Assembly (NCBI GenBank): GCA_040388665.1
Contig: JAZKBL010000042.1
Coordinates: 1-64,000 of the forward strand
Direction: 5' to 3'
Origin: DAHVFY01 sp040388665
GTDB taxonomy: Bacteria; Chlamydiota; Chlamydiia; Chlamydiales; Rhabdochlamydiaceae
DNA: 64,000 nt
Shown: piece by piece, positions 22,310 to 31,112 of the stretch
Layout: each line of letters starts with the position of its first letter
Numbering within the stretch: position 1 is the stretch's first letter
Notes under the pieces: generated by a model
Database searches by the model: none
Told to the model about the DNA's origin: nothing
What the model saw: the letters and a program-made list of their open reading frames with translations, nothing else
Program-made: the position numbers and the translations under genes

Positions 22310-23926
22310 ATGACTTTTATTATCCGTTTTCACATAAGTTTACTTGTCTTGTCTCTGCTAACAGGCTGTTCAACAAGCACCTCTAAAACTGAAAGCAAAA
22401 AGAAGCCTAATATCATCGTGATCTTAACTGACCAGGAGCGCTACCCGATGCACTGGCCAGAAGAGTGGGCAGAAAAACATCTTGTTTCAAGTGAGCGTTT
22501 AAAAAAACATGGCATGACGTTTCATAAAGCGTATACAGCAGCTTCTGAGTGCACGCCAAGTCGAGCCGTATTAGTCACAAGCGAGCATTATCCAATCAAT
22601 AGAGTTCCCATTACCCCTTCTACAACTGGACTTCCCTCAGCTGATGAACTCATGGACATTGGAGCGCTTCTCAAAGAACATACTGACTATGAAGTTGTCT
22701 GGAAAGGCAAGTGGCACCTAACGCCTCCTCTTGATGGAGGGTTTAATTGGTCGGAAAAGGACATTGCCAACATACAAAAAAGATACGATCTCTATAAATG
22801 GAATCCTCCAGATGCAGGAAATGCCATTTTAGAATTAGAAGTCAGCGACTCTGGAGAAACGTTCAACGGCCTTTCTACACTCGGCGGAGGCTATGCAAAC
22901 AATGATTTTCGCTATTTGCATGGATCTTCCAAAACTACAGAAAAAGAAACTCCAGGATGGGGAGAAGGTGCACTTGAGTATTTAAAAAAAATAGGCGCCC
23001 AAGATACTAACAGTCGCAAGCCTTTCTGTCTTTTTATTTCGCTCGTTAATCCCCACGATGTTTGGGTCTACCCTACAGCTTGGGAAAAAGCGGGGTATAA
23101 AAAAGAAGATTTTGTTGATATGGGCATTGATCTTCCGACCAACTATGAAGACGACCTGAGCACCAAGCCCTCCGTGCAGCTCAAAGCACGAGAGGCTTAC
23201 AATAAAATAGCGCCGTTTGAAAACGAATTATCTAAAAGAGAATATGTGAACTTTTACGCCTACTTACATAAACAAGTAGATATTCATATTGAAACCATTT
23301 TAGACGCTCTTGATCAAGCCGGTTTAACAGAAGACACCATCATCATCAGAACAGCAGATCATGGCGAGCTTGGACTGTCTCATGGGATGAGAGAAAAGTC
23401 GTATACCATCTATGAAGAGATGATCCATATCCCTTTGATTGTTTCAAATCCACGACTATTCCCAAAAGCGCAGTCAACCGATGCCCTCTACTCTCATCTA
23501 GATCTACTTCCAACCCTTGCAGAGCTTGCAGGTGTTCCAAATTTTGCTCAGTATGGCAAAGGAGTCAGTATTGTTCCCATTCTAAAAAACAGCAAAGAAT
23601 CCGTTCAAGACTCCATTCTCTTTACCTATGACGATAACTTCTTTTTATCTGAAAATGTTGCCGGAGGTCACATCCGGGCTATTGTACAAGGAGACTTTAG
23701 ATACGCTGTCTATTACTCTGAAAACGGTTCTAACTTTGAATATGAAATGTATAACTTAAAAGACGATCCCGAAGAGCTGCACAATCTCCTACACAACAAC
23801 ATATCTTCAAAAATCAACAAAAAAGCCCTGCAACTACATCTCGATCTTAAAGAAAAAATCGATCAAGCACAAGCTCTTCCCAGCGGATTTCCCTGGCCAA
23901 CAAAACCCGTCTACAAAGCTAACTAA
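22310..23926 (+). CDS. Sulfatase lipoprotein
   Basis: A 538-residue type I sulfatase. The N-terminus is a lipoprotein signal with lipobox LTGC (Cys20). The mature part begins KKPNIIVILTDQERYPMHW with the metal-binding Asp, and the formylglycine signature CTPSR is at residues 81-85, so Cys81 would need a maturase or FGE. VWKGKWHLTPP and DTIIIRTADHGELGLSHGM carry further metal and active-site residues. It hydrolyses sulfate esters on a surface or host-derived substrate; phosphonate-monoester or choline-sulfatase-like activity cannot be excluded. I see no sulfatase-maturing enzyme in the window. AAGGG precedes the start. Confidence 0.87.
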   Translation: MTFIIRFHISLLVLSLLTGCSTSTSKTESKKKPNIIVILTDQERYPMHWPEEWAEKHLVSSERLKKHGMTFHKAYTAASECTPSRAVLVTSEHYPINRVPITPSTTGLPSADELMDIGALLKEHTDYEVVWKGKWHLTPPLDGGFNWSEKDIANIQKRYDLYKWNPPDAGNAILELEVSDSGETFNGLSTLGGGYANNDFRYLHGSSKTTEKETPGWGEGALEYLKKIGAQDTNSRKPFCLFISLVNPHDVWVYPTAWEKAGYKKEDFVDMGIDLPTNYEDDLSTKPSVQLKAREAYNKIAPFENELSKREYVNFYAYLHKQVDIHIETILDALDQAGLTEDTIIIRTADHGELGLSHGMREKSYTIYEEMIHIPLIVSNPRLFPKAQSTDALYSHLDLLPTLAELAGVPNFAQYGKGVSIVPILKNSKESVQDSILFTYDDNFFLSENVAGGHIRAIVQGDFRYAVYYSENGSNFEYEMYNLKDDPEELHNLLHNNISSKINKKALQLHLDLKEKIDQAQALPSGFPWPTKPVYKAN

Positions 23927-24001
23927 GCTCTGAAAGCTCCCCTTTACCGAAAATGTTAACTTCTCTAAAGTATACTGATTCTTAAACGAGAGGAGACGAC
24001 A

Positions 24002-24472
24002 ATGCTTGAAGGTATCCCACGCAATTACATTAGACAACCGCAAACCCCAGGAATGTCATCGCATTGCTCAGATGACCCTTCTGATTATTGCTTTGAGAAT
24101 GCTGAACTCATAAAAATATTGAACGCGTTTTATAACGACTCCAACACATTAGAAGATCCGCATCCAGACTATTGTAAAATAGCTGATATTTATCCCAGAT
24201 TAATGCTTGCTGACAGAAGAAAATTACAAGATCTTCTGAATGCTTGGGTACACCCTCGCATGTCCGCTTCTTTTGGACCTGAGGATCATCTTCGCATGGG
24301 AGCCGTTAATTTTATTTACCATATAGCTCCTCACATCTCAACTTCTCAAGAAACTTTTGCTTTTTACGATATTATATCACGAATTCAGGATTTTACTACA
24401 ATTCGACGACTTGCCAATGATGCTTTTCTAAGACTTGAAGAACAAAGAATCTTATTATCAGCACGACTATAA
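24002..24472 (+). CDS. Hypothetical protein (156 aa)
   Basis: A 156-residue soluble, alpha-helical protein with a good ribosome-binding site (GAGGAGA before ATG). Segments such as CFENAELIKILNAFYNDSN and LMLADRRKLQDLLNAWVH have amphipathic helix character. No signal peptide or known motif. Its TAA is immediately followed by the dacB ATG, so it is the first gene of a three-gene operon with dacB and a sulfotransferase-like gene. No family recognised. Confidence 0.65.
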   Translation: MLEGIPRNYIRQPQTPGMSSHCSDDPSDYCFENAELIKILNAFYNDSNTLEDPHPDYCKIADIYPRLMLADRRKLQDLLNAWVHPRMSASFGPEDHLRMGAVNFIYHIAPHISTSQETFAFYDIISRIQDFTTIRRLANDAFLRLEEQRILLSARL

Positions 24473-25831
24473 ATGTCTATGAAAGCGATTTTTCAAAAAA
24501 CTGTGATCGCGCTCCTTGCAACGGCTCATCTATTTAGCGAGGATCCCTACATTCTAGATCACGCGATGATCAGTATTTACGCCGTTCAGACGGACACGGG
24601 CAAGGTGCTCATCGACAAAAACAGTCATTTGAGCCTAACACCCGCTTCTTGCATGAAAGTTGTTACAACAGCTGCAGCCCTTTATCTTCTAGGAGAAGAC
24701 CATCGCTTTGAAACCTCTCTAGAATATGATGGATTTATTGATGATGAAGGATCGCTTCATGGCAATATATACATTAAAGGCGGCGGCGACCCCTGCCTTG
24801 GTTCCGATCGGATTGCATCCTCCCTTTCATGGAATGCTCTCATAGAAACATGGTCAGAAGCGATCCACAATCTCGGCATCCAAAAAATCGAGGGACAAGT
24901 GATTGGCGATGCAACGAAATGGGAAAAAGCACTTGCAGCTCCAAGCTGGTCTTGGGAAGACCTCGGAAACTATTATGGAGCCGGAGCGTCTGCTTTATCC
25001 TTCCATGAAAACTGCTATTCCCTCTTTTTTAAGCCAGGTGAGAATGTAGGCGATCCTGCAAATATTCTATGTACAGATCTCCCCCTTACAACTCTTATCT
25101 TTCAGAACGAGGTAACAACAGGGCCTCAAAGATCAGGAGACCGCGCATGTATTTATGGCAGCGAATTCTCTTCTACACAATTTATCCGCGGAACAATCCC
25201 CGCAGCTATCGATAGCTTTTCAATCAAAGGAGCAATCCCCGATCCTGCCGCATACGCAGCTTATTTACTCTCAGAGAATCTAGAAAACAAAGGCATAATC
25301 CTCGAGCACCATGAGATAGCGCCACAAAGTAAAAGGATCCCCTTCCATACAATATATTCCCCTACAGTCGGCGAAATTGTCCACTTAACCAATCAAAAGA
25401 GCATCAACCTCTATGCAGAGCACCTATTAAAACAAATGGGAGAAGTGACACATAACAAAGGCTCTACAGCTTCAGGCATAAAAACTATTACAAATTTTTG
25501 GAATTCTCAAAACATCGATCTTGACGGATTTTACATGGCTGATGGCTCAGGTCTTTCTAGAAAAAATCTGGTAACGACAAAACAACTCGTAGAGATCCTG
25601 CAACAAGTAAAAAAATCAGATTTTTTCCCCATCTTTCTCGAGTCTTTACCACATTTAGAAGGCGCAATGAGAGCCAAATCTGGCAGCATGTCTTTCATCA
25701 AAGGGTACGTGGGATACACAGGAAATATTGCCTTTGCTATCCTCGTCAACCAATGCACAGACAGCCGCATGATGTATGAAAAAATAAACCTTTTTCTTTC
25801 ACATTTAAACTCTAACGAAACCGCTCTATGA
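24473..25831 (+). CDS. dacB: D-alanyl-D-alanine carboxypeptidase/endopeptidase (PBP4, S13 family)
   Basis: A 452-residue serine peptidase of family S13. The signal peptide is followed by the SxxK box SCMK (Ser59, Lys62) in LTPASCMKVVTT, SGLSRKN as the second motif near residue 362, and AKSGS as the KTG-equivalent near residue 402. It removes terminal D-Ala or cleaves cross-bridges of peptidoglycan in the periplasm. In chlamydiae, whose peptidoglycan is scarce and tied to division, such enzymes help process a thin septal ring. Its stop overlaps the next start (ATGA at 25828). Confidence 0.9.
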   Translation: MSMKAIFQKTVIALLATAHLFSEDPYILDHAMISIYAVQTDTGKVLIDKNSHLSLTPASCMKVVTTAAALYLLGEDHRFETSLEYDGFIDDEGSLHGNIYIKGGGDPCLGSDRIASSLSWNALIETWSEAIHNLGIQKIEGQVIGDATKWEKALAAPSWSWEDLGNYYGAGASALSFHENCYSLFFKPGENVGDPANILCTDLPLTTLIFQNEVTTGPQRSGDRACIYGSEFSSTQFIRGTIPAAIDSFSIKGAIPDPAAYAAYLLSENLENKGIILEHHEIAPQSKRIPFHTIYSPTVGEIVHLTNQKSINLYAEHLLKQMGEVTHNKGSTASGIKTITNFWNSQNIDLDGFYMADGSGLSRKNLVTTKQLVEILQQVKKSDFFPIFLESLPHLEGAMRAKSGSMSFIKGYVGYTGNIAFAILVNQCTDSRMMYEKINLFLSHLNSNETAL

Positions 25832-26709
25832 AAACATTTACACTCATCTTCAGTCTTTTTTTTAGCCTTTTTGTCTACAGTGAAGAATCCCATAAAGTTG
25901 TCTACCTCATCTCTCCACCAAGATCTCTCTCCGTCGGCTTTTTACGCATGATTGAAGCGCGCGGCGATTTTAAAATCTTTCATGAACCCACAATCCCCGT
26001 CTATCATAAAATCAACAATCTTTCCTTCTCTCACGATTGGTTTAGAAAAGGAGTCTTTCAATCATTTGATGAAATTAAAGAAGCCATTTTCAAAGCAGAT
26101 TCTCATGTCTTTGTTAAAGAAATGAGTTTTTCATTTAAAAATCTTATCGATGAAGACTTAATGACAAAACCCAATGTCTACTTTGTATTTCTGCTGCGCA
26201 ATCCCCATCACACCATCATCTCCCTCTACAATAAAATCGGCTCTATTGTTGAAGATTTTCATGAGGCCGTCGGCTATGAATCCACTTATGAAATTTTTCA
26301 AACAATTCAGAAGTACTCTACAAAAAAACCACTGATCCTCTTCTCTGAAGAATTGGCTTCAGCGCCAGAATCTACAGTAAAAATGTTTTGCGATTACGTC
26401 GGAATCCCCTTTAAAGAAGAATCTCTTATCTGGAAGAATCTAGGGGAGAATTTTAATGGTCATCAAGAGTGGAATGAAAGCAAAAGAGGCGAACTCACTC
26501 AGCACTGGCACAAGGAAGCCATCCAAAGCACACAATTTAATCCCCTAAAAACTTACGAAGTCGACAACCTCGGCAGCCCCACCTTCTCAGAAGTCAAAGA
26601 TCTAAAGGACCTGGAAGAGTGCAAAAAAGCTTATGCACACCACCTTCCCTTTTACTTATTTTTCAGAGAAACAAGCTTTGAGAATACTTCTTGCGATGCG
26701 CTCCCCTGA
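25828..26709 (+). CDS. Sulfotransferase-family protein with signal peptide
   Basis: A 293-residue P-loop protein. After a clean signal peptide (MKTFTLIFSLFFSLFVYS), the PAPS-binding 5' loop reads YLISPPRSLSVGFLRMI and the 3' phosphate motif FLLRNPHHTIISLYN. The C-terminal part has the FSEELASAPESTVKMFCDYV helix usual for sulfotransferases and related branched-chain aminotransferase-like proteins. PAPS is cytosolic, so a periplasmic or secreted sulfotransferase is unexpected. It is co-translated with dacB, and a sulfatase lies 2 kb upstream, hinting at sulfated glycans or envelope compounds. Its 3' end overlaps the convergent amine oxidase gene by 54 bp. Confidence 0.72.
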   Translation: MKTFTLIFSLFFSLFVYSEESHKVVYLISPPRSLSVGFLRMIEARGDFKIFHEPTIPVYHKINNLSFSHDWFRKGVFQSFDEIKEAIFKADSHVFVKEMSFSFKNLIDEDLMTKPNVYFVFLLRNPHHTIISLYNKIGSIVEDFHEAVGYESTYEIFQTIQKYSTKKPLILFSEELASAPESTVKMFCDYVGIPFKEESLIWKNLGENFNGHQEWNESKRGELTQHWHKEAIQSTQFNPLKTYEVDNLGSPTFSEVKDLKDLEECKKAYAHHLPFYLFFRETSFENTSCDALP

Positions 26710-28089
26710 TTCGCAGGCGGCTTCCATGGTGCCCGGGGCATGCATCAAAATGGATGCATGCTCGCCAGCAAAATAAAGCTTTTGATTGATCGGGGCAAAA
26801 AGTGCTTTAAATGCCTCTTGATCGTTTTGCTCAAATCTCGTTAACAAAGACTCTTGACCGGCAGCTATATAAGAATATGAACCTTTAGCATAAGGATCAC
26901 TCGGCCAACTGTGACCTACAGGACCTTCGTAAGAGACAAAAGCCTCATCACGTGCGCATACAGGAGAAATAAAGGGAGGGCATCTATCTGCAAAACCCTT
27001 TTCCAACATGGATCTACTCTGAAAGTATGTATTCCCAATAGTTTCTTTAGAAAAACGACTCGAATCTCCCGTGTAATACAAATTCAAGCAAGAGCATTCT
27101 GCATCGAAAAAACTGAACATATGGTCATTAAAAAGCGCGATTCTCTTTGCTGGAGCTTGTGGAAAAGGAATTAGAATTTTTGCATTTGTTCCATAGCGCA
27201 CATTCTTTATAGCTTCAAGCTTATCTAGAGGAATTATATTTTCTTCAAAAATGATTCCCTCATAAACAGAACAAGGAATTGCGAGGACAAGGATGTCTGC
27301 TTCTACTTGTTGATGCTCTTGAAATGTAAGAACAAATCTACCGTTTACATTTGTTGTAACTCTTGAAAGAGGCTTATTGAGATAAATTCTCCCTTCAAGT
27401 GCCTCTGCCATCTTCTCTGATAGCAAAGCATTTCCACCTTGAATACTTACAAGATCGACATAACTCTCTTCTTCCTCTCCTGCTTGATGCACTGCACACA
27501 ATCCGCCAAAAAGCATGTGATACAATGTTTCTATATAGAGGGGTGATAAACTTTCTATAGACCCTCCCTCATAAGCTGCAAGTTTTATTGCTAAAGCTTT
27601 GTAAAGAGGATCCTCTTCTTCAAAAAATCCTTGAAGAACTTCCTGCATATTCTGAGACTTCTCTGCAAGTTCGTTCAGGCGCTTTTTAAGGTCCTCTGGA
27701 TCAAAATGCCGATCATATAACAGCTGATCTGTGGAGATGAATAGCTCTCCAGAAAAATATAAATGACCAAGCTCAACTCTGCTTGAAGCAAACTTAAGAC
27801 CTAATTCTTGAGCTAACCGACGGATATTCTCAGCATCTCCCCCATCTGTGATGTTATATCCCCCTAGTTCTACAATATGCCCACCAACTTCTACTGTAAA
27901 AACCCGTCCCCCAACTCGGGCGCGCGCTTCATAGACAGCAACATCTACTCCTTGTTGATGTAGACGATATGCTGTGGTTAAGCCCGCAAGGCCAGCGCCT
28001 ATAACAATCACTTTGGGACTCGTATTTTCTGCAAAAAGGGATACTGCTGTGGAGATCATCATGAAAAAGAATCCTTTAGTCTTGAACAT
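26656..28089 (-). CDS. Flavin amine oxidase with signal peptide
   Basis: A 477-residue FAD enzyme of the monoamine/polyamine oxidase family. After the signal peptide (MFKTKGFFFMMISTAVSLFA) come the dinucleotide loop VIVIGAGLAGLTTAYRL, YEARARVGGRVFT, VELGGYNI and the C-terminal FAD motif KLYFAGEHASILMHAPGTM. I chose ATG 28089 over the longer frame because GGAAAAAAC precedes it and the signal then starts properly. It overlaps the upstream HAD-deformylase gene by 14 bp, so the two are one operon. An exported amine or amino-acid oxidase would generate hydrogen peroxide and ammonia outside the cell. Confidence 0.85.
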   Translation of the reverse strand: MFKTKGFFFMMISTAVSLFAENTSPKVIVIGAGLAGLTTAYRLHQQGVDVAVYEARARVGGRVFTVEVGGHIVELGGYNITDGGDAENIRRLAQELGLKFASSRVELGHLYFSGELFISTDQLLYDRHFDPEDLKKRLNELAEKSQNMQEVLQGFFEEEDPLYKALAIKLAAYEGGSIESLSPLYIETLYHMLFGGLCAVHQAGEEEESYVDLVSIQGGNALLSEKMAEALEGRIYLNKPLSRVTTNVNGRFVLTFQEHQQVEADILVLAIPCSVYEGIIFEENIIPLDKLEAIKNVRYGTNAKILIPFPQAPAKRIALFNDHMFSFFDAECSCLNLYYTGDSSRFSKETIGNTYFQSRSMLEKGFADRCPPFISPVCARDEAFVSYEGPVGHSWPSDPYAKGSYSYIAAGQESLLTRFEQNDQEAFKALFAPINQKLYFAGEHASILMHAPGTMEAACESGERIARSILKACFSEK

Positions 28090-29440
28090 GTTTTTTCCAA
28101 TCTTTCTGAGGGATAATGTTTTTCCAATTGCGCCATTCCCCCAGATTGCGGTAACGATAGAAATCTTCACTTTTTACCACATGGAGCATCTCACCGGCAT
28201 CAACTCGATCAGGAAAGCGAATTCCATTTAGATGATCGATTTCATGTTGAAAAATGCGGGCGACATACCCTTGATGAGACTCCTGGATCTCATGACCATT
28301 TCTATCAAGAGCTTTGATCGTAACACGACTGGGCCTGTGCACAATTCCCCTTACAACTCCTGTTGAAAAGCACGCTTCATACCACGTCTCTTTCTCCTCT
28401 GAAATTTCCATAATTTCTGGATTAATATAAAGACGAAGCTCAGCGACACCCCCCTTTCCATCCGCTTGCACATCAACTAAAATAACGCGTAGCGCTTTAC
28501 CTATTTGAGGTGCTGCGAGCCCCACAAGAACAGCACTTTGCTTATCGGATTGCTCACCTCTTGCAAATTTAAAAAATGCATCAAAAAACCGCTGCATGCT
28601 GGGATCAAGAATCTCCTCGATGGTCAATGCTCGAGAGGAAGAATCAAGAATAGGATCATTACAATCTGCAAACTGAAAATTTTCCATTGCACAAGCCTCA
28701 TTAATCATTGTTAAAAAAGATGCGCTATCTATGTTTAACGATTCTATGCGCAGATGAGCACGTGATAGATCTTGATGACACGTATATTTATTGGGAATCG
28801 CAACCGTAAAACATCCAGCCGTAACTGCTGCAATAACGCCGGGCGCGCTATCTTCAATCACAACGCACTCATTAGGGGAGATACTTAATTGTTTTGCAGC
28901 CTCCAAATAAATATAAGGCTTAGGCTTGTTGACCCCTTCCTCGTCAGAATATCCTTTCAAATCCTCGTGGCCTGAAAGAATAATATCTAAAAGATCTTCG
29001 ATACCTAACTTTTTAAGATGAAATAACAACTCTTCTTTTTTTGCACCGGAACACACCCCAATTTTAATACCCAGCCTTTCTTTTTCTGAAGCTAAAACTT
29101 TAAGAAAATTGACAGTCTCTTCAAAAACGGGCAATCCTTCTTGACAACGCTCACGATAAAACTTTTCTTTCATTTCAATAATCTGTTCTTTGCAGTCTTT
29201 TCCGATCCTTTCAGCAAGAAGTTGAGCATTTTTCTGAATCGAGTTGCCTACATACTGGTAATATTCATCATGAGATAAATCCCCACCCACTTCCATAAGA
29301 GCCGCTTCCCAGGCCAAATAATGCGCATACTCACTATCTACAAGCGTTCCATCGCAGTCAAAAAGCACCGCCTTAACTTGACCAAAACAACTTTGAAAGC
29401 ACATCACCGCCCCACATAAGTAAAATAAAAAATTCATCAT
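28076..29440 (-). CDS. Fusion: signal peptide + HAD phosphatase + peptide deformylase
   Basis: A 454-residue two-domain protein. Residues 1-20 (MMNFLFYLCGAVMCFQSCFG) look like a signal peptide. Residues 22-235 are a HAD phosphatase: AVLFDCDGTLVDS, VCSGAKKEELL, NKPKPYIYLEAA and CVVIEDSAPGVIAAVTAG. Residues 255-430 are a peptide deformylase: motif I GLAAPQIG, motif II EACFS (usually EGCLS, metal Cys kept) and motif III QHEIDHLNG with both histidines. All catalytic residues for deformylation are present. A deformylase fused to a phosphatase and addressed to export is not something I know from any family. Confidence 0.85.
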   Translation of the reverse strand: MMNFLFYLCGAVMCFQSCFGQVKAVLFDCDGTLVDSEYAHYLAWEAALMEVGGDLSHDEYYQYVGNSIQKNAQLLAERIGKDCKEQIIEMKEKFYRERCQEGLPVFEETVNFLKVLASEKERLGIKIGVCSGAKKEELLFHLKKLGIEDLLDIILSGHEDLKGYSDEEGVNKPKPYIYLEAAKQLSISPNECVVIEDSAPGVIAAVTAGCFTVAIPNKYTCHQDLSRAHLRIESLNIDSASFLTMINEACAMENFQFADCNDPILDSSSRALTIEEILDPSMQRFFDAFFKFARGEQSDKQSAVLVGLAAPQIGKALRVILVDVQADGKGGVAELRLYINPEIMEISEEKETWYEACFSTGVVRGIVHRPSRVTIKALDRNGHEIQESHQGYVARIFQHEIDHLNGIRFPDRVDAGEMLHVVKSEDFYRYRNLGEWRNWKNIIPQKDWKKHVQD

Positions 29441-29527
29441 TTCCGCCCCTCAAACATACTCTACATGCATTCCATCAACTTTAATAAATCAAAGACTTTA
29501 TCTGAATGAAAAATTCGTCCTATATGT

Positions 29528-30874
29528 CTACTTTTTGTGCTGTATAAGGTTGGCTAAATTCATTGGAGCTGTAAAAACATATGCCTTACCCTTTTTGGTC
29601 ATTTTCAATAGCCCTTTTTCATGCAAATCTTGTAAATCATGTCGAGCCGTATCGTAGGCAATCCGATGACTATTTTTATGAGCTTCTATAGTATAGTCTG
29701 TACCCGGATGCCTCAGAGCATGCGCTAGCAAAACTTCTTGTCTATAGTTGAAATTTCCATCTTTTTTAACCAATAATTCCACTTCACTTAACTCACGCGA
29801 TTTACGATTGATATAATCATGCAAGGATTGCATCGATTTTCGGATTACTTCAGTCTGATGAATGATAAAATAAGTAAGATCATTCTGATCCGTTTCTGTA
29901 TAAAGAAAAGCTTCTGCATACTGAACTGGGGCTTTTAAAATAATTTCCGATATTGAAATAAATTCAAAAAGCCAATATCCCTGGCGTAGCATTAACCAAT
30001 AAAACAAAGCACGCGCCGTCCTTCCATTTCCATCTACAAAAGGGTGGTCATAAGCTAACCAGAAATGAAGGATGACAGCACGAATAGCAGGATGAACGAA
30101 TTGAGTAGGCGTTTTTCCATTTGCAAAATCACACATAGCCTCCAATCTTGCCGATAATTCATCCACATGTGGCGGATCATGTAAAACATCACCTGAAGCA
30201 TTATCTACTACCGTTACAGGTTCGTCTGACCTATTACGCAATCTTCCTGCGGCATCCGGATTATCTAAAGTTTCTTCGGTAATTGTCCTATGAATTTCAA
30301 AAATTAAATCCTTAGAAAGAGGCTGTTCCTTCCAGATCCTAATTTTCTGCATTGTATGGAAGTTATTCAAAATCATCTGCTCACTCTTGTCTCTTGGAGG
30401 ACGTCCTGATCTTAGCATTTCTTTAGCTACTCCCCGAGTGGTTGCAGCTCCCTCAATTTGACTTGAAGTAATAGCTTCTTGAATAAGAGAACGTACGATG
30501 TACTGATCTCGAGTTTGAAGATTTACGATAGCTTCTGGAACTTCTATCATTCCTCCCGCTCCAAGATCGATTTGGTGTAACTGCTCGAGCACTTTATCCG
30601 GAAGATTATAGAAAAAACGATCTTTCCTATCTCTATCCCATAAAGGAATAACTTTAAAACCAAGAAGACGCCTCATCTTAATGCCATACCACCATTCCTC
30701 TACGGTCAAACCCTCTGGCGGAGTTAAATGACGTAAAATATCCCAATGCCGATACTTTCCTTCATCTTCTGTTTTATTTCCCTCTCTGCGCATCAAGTCA
30801 AATTTCTCCGGAGAAGAAAAATGCATCCCTTGTGCATTAGAAATATCTAAGGGAGGTCTGCGAGGCATTTTCAT
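29528..30874 (-). CDS. Fic family protein with C-terminal winged helix (second Fic gene)
   Basis: A 448-residue Fic protein. The inhibitory motif SSQIEG is at residues 137-142 and the catalytic motif HPFVDGNGRTAR at 277-288, so both activity and class II autoinhibition are encoded. A winged helix lies in the last 80 residues (LLAHALRHPGTDYTIEAHKN, TARHDLQDLHEKGLLKMTKK). The N-terminal 100 residues (WWYGIKMRRLLGFKVIPLW) match DUF4172-like extensions of large Fic proteins. TGGTAG-type repeats upstream suggest self-regulation. It is unrelated in detail to the Fic protein at 18370. Confidence 0.87.
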   Translation of the reverse strand: MKMPRRPPLDISNAQGMHFSSPEKFDLMRREGNKTEDEGKYRHWDILRHLTPPEGLTVEEWWYGIKMRRLLGFKVIPLWDRDRKDRFFYNLPDKVLEQLHQIDLGAGGMIEVPEAIVNLQTRDQYIVRSLIQEAITSSQIEGAATTRGVAKEMLRSGRPPRDKSEQMILNNFHTMQKIRIWKEQPLSKDLIFEIHRTITEETLDNPDAAGRLRNRSDEPVTVVDNASGDVLHDPPHVDELSARLEAMCDFANGKTPTQFVHPAIRAVILHFWLAYDHPFVDGNGRTARALFYWLMLRQGYWLFEFISISEIILKAPVQYAEAFLYTETDQNDLTYFIIHQTEVIRKSMQSLHDYINRKSRELSEVELLVKKDGNFNYRQEVLLAHALRHPGTDYTIEAHKNSHRIAYDTARHDLQDLHEKGLLKMTKKGKAYVFTAPMNLANLIQHKK

Positions 30875-30880
30875 AAGTTG

Positions 30881-31106
30881 CTACCATTTTTTAATTTAAT
30901 GGTAACAAAAACCGTTATTTTGCATCAATTACCAATTTCGCAAAAACCAGCATAACAGCCTTTAACATTGATTATTAAATACTTACATATTCAATCTTAC
31001 ATGATCTACACCATTCCAACTACCAAATTGGTAGATTTTGGTAGCAAATTGGTAGAAAGATGGTGATGCCAAACATTGCCAAAAACCAATTCTTAATTCA
31101 TGGTAG
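30881..31106. promoter_or_regulatory. Cluster of CTACCA/TGGTAG boxes between Fic gene 2 and the NPD gene
   Basis: The 238-base divergent region holds CTACCA (30881), TGGTAAC (30900), a perfect palindrome CTACCAA-A-TTGGTAG (31020-31034), TTGGTAG (31038 and 31049) and TGGTAG (31101). The last lies just before the start of the flavoprotein gene. This spacing suggests an operator region serving both directions. Confidence 0.55.
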
Positions 31107-31112
31107 ATAATC

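Noticed and set aside
26656..26709. Frameshift or misassembly at the overlap of sulfotransferase and amine oxidase genes
   Set aside because: Both C-termini are plausible for their families; a 54-bp convergent overlap is compatible with intact genes.
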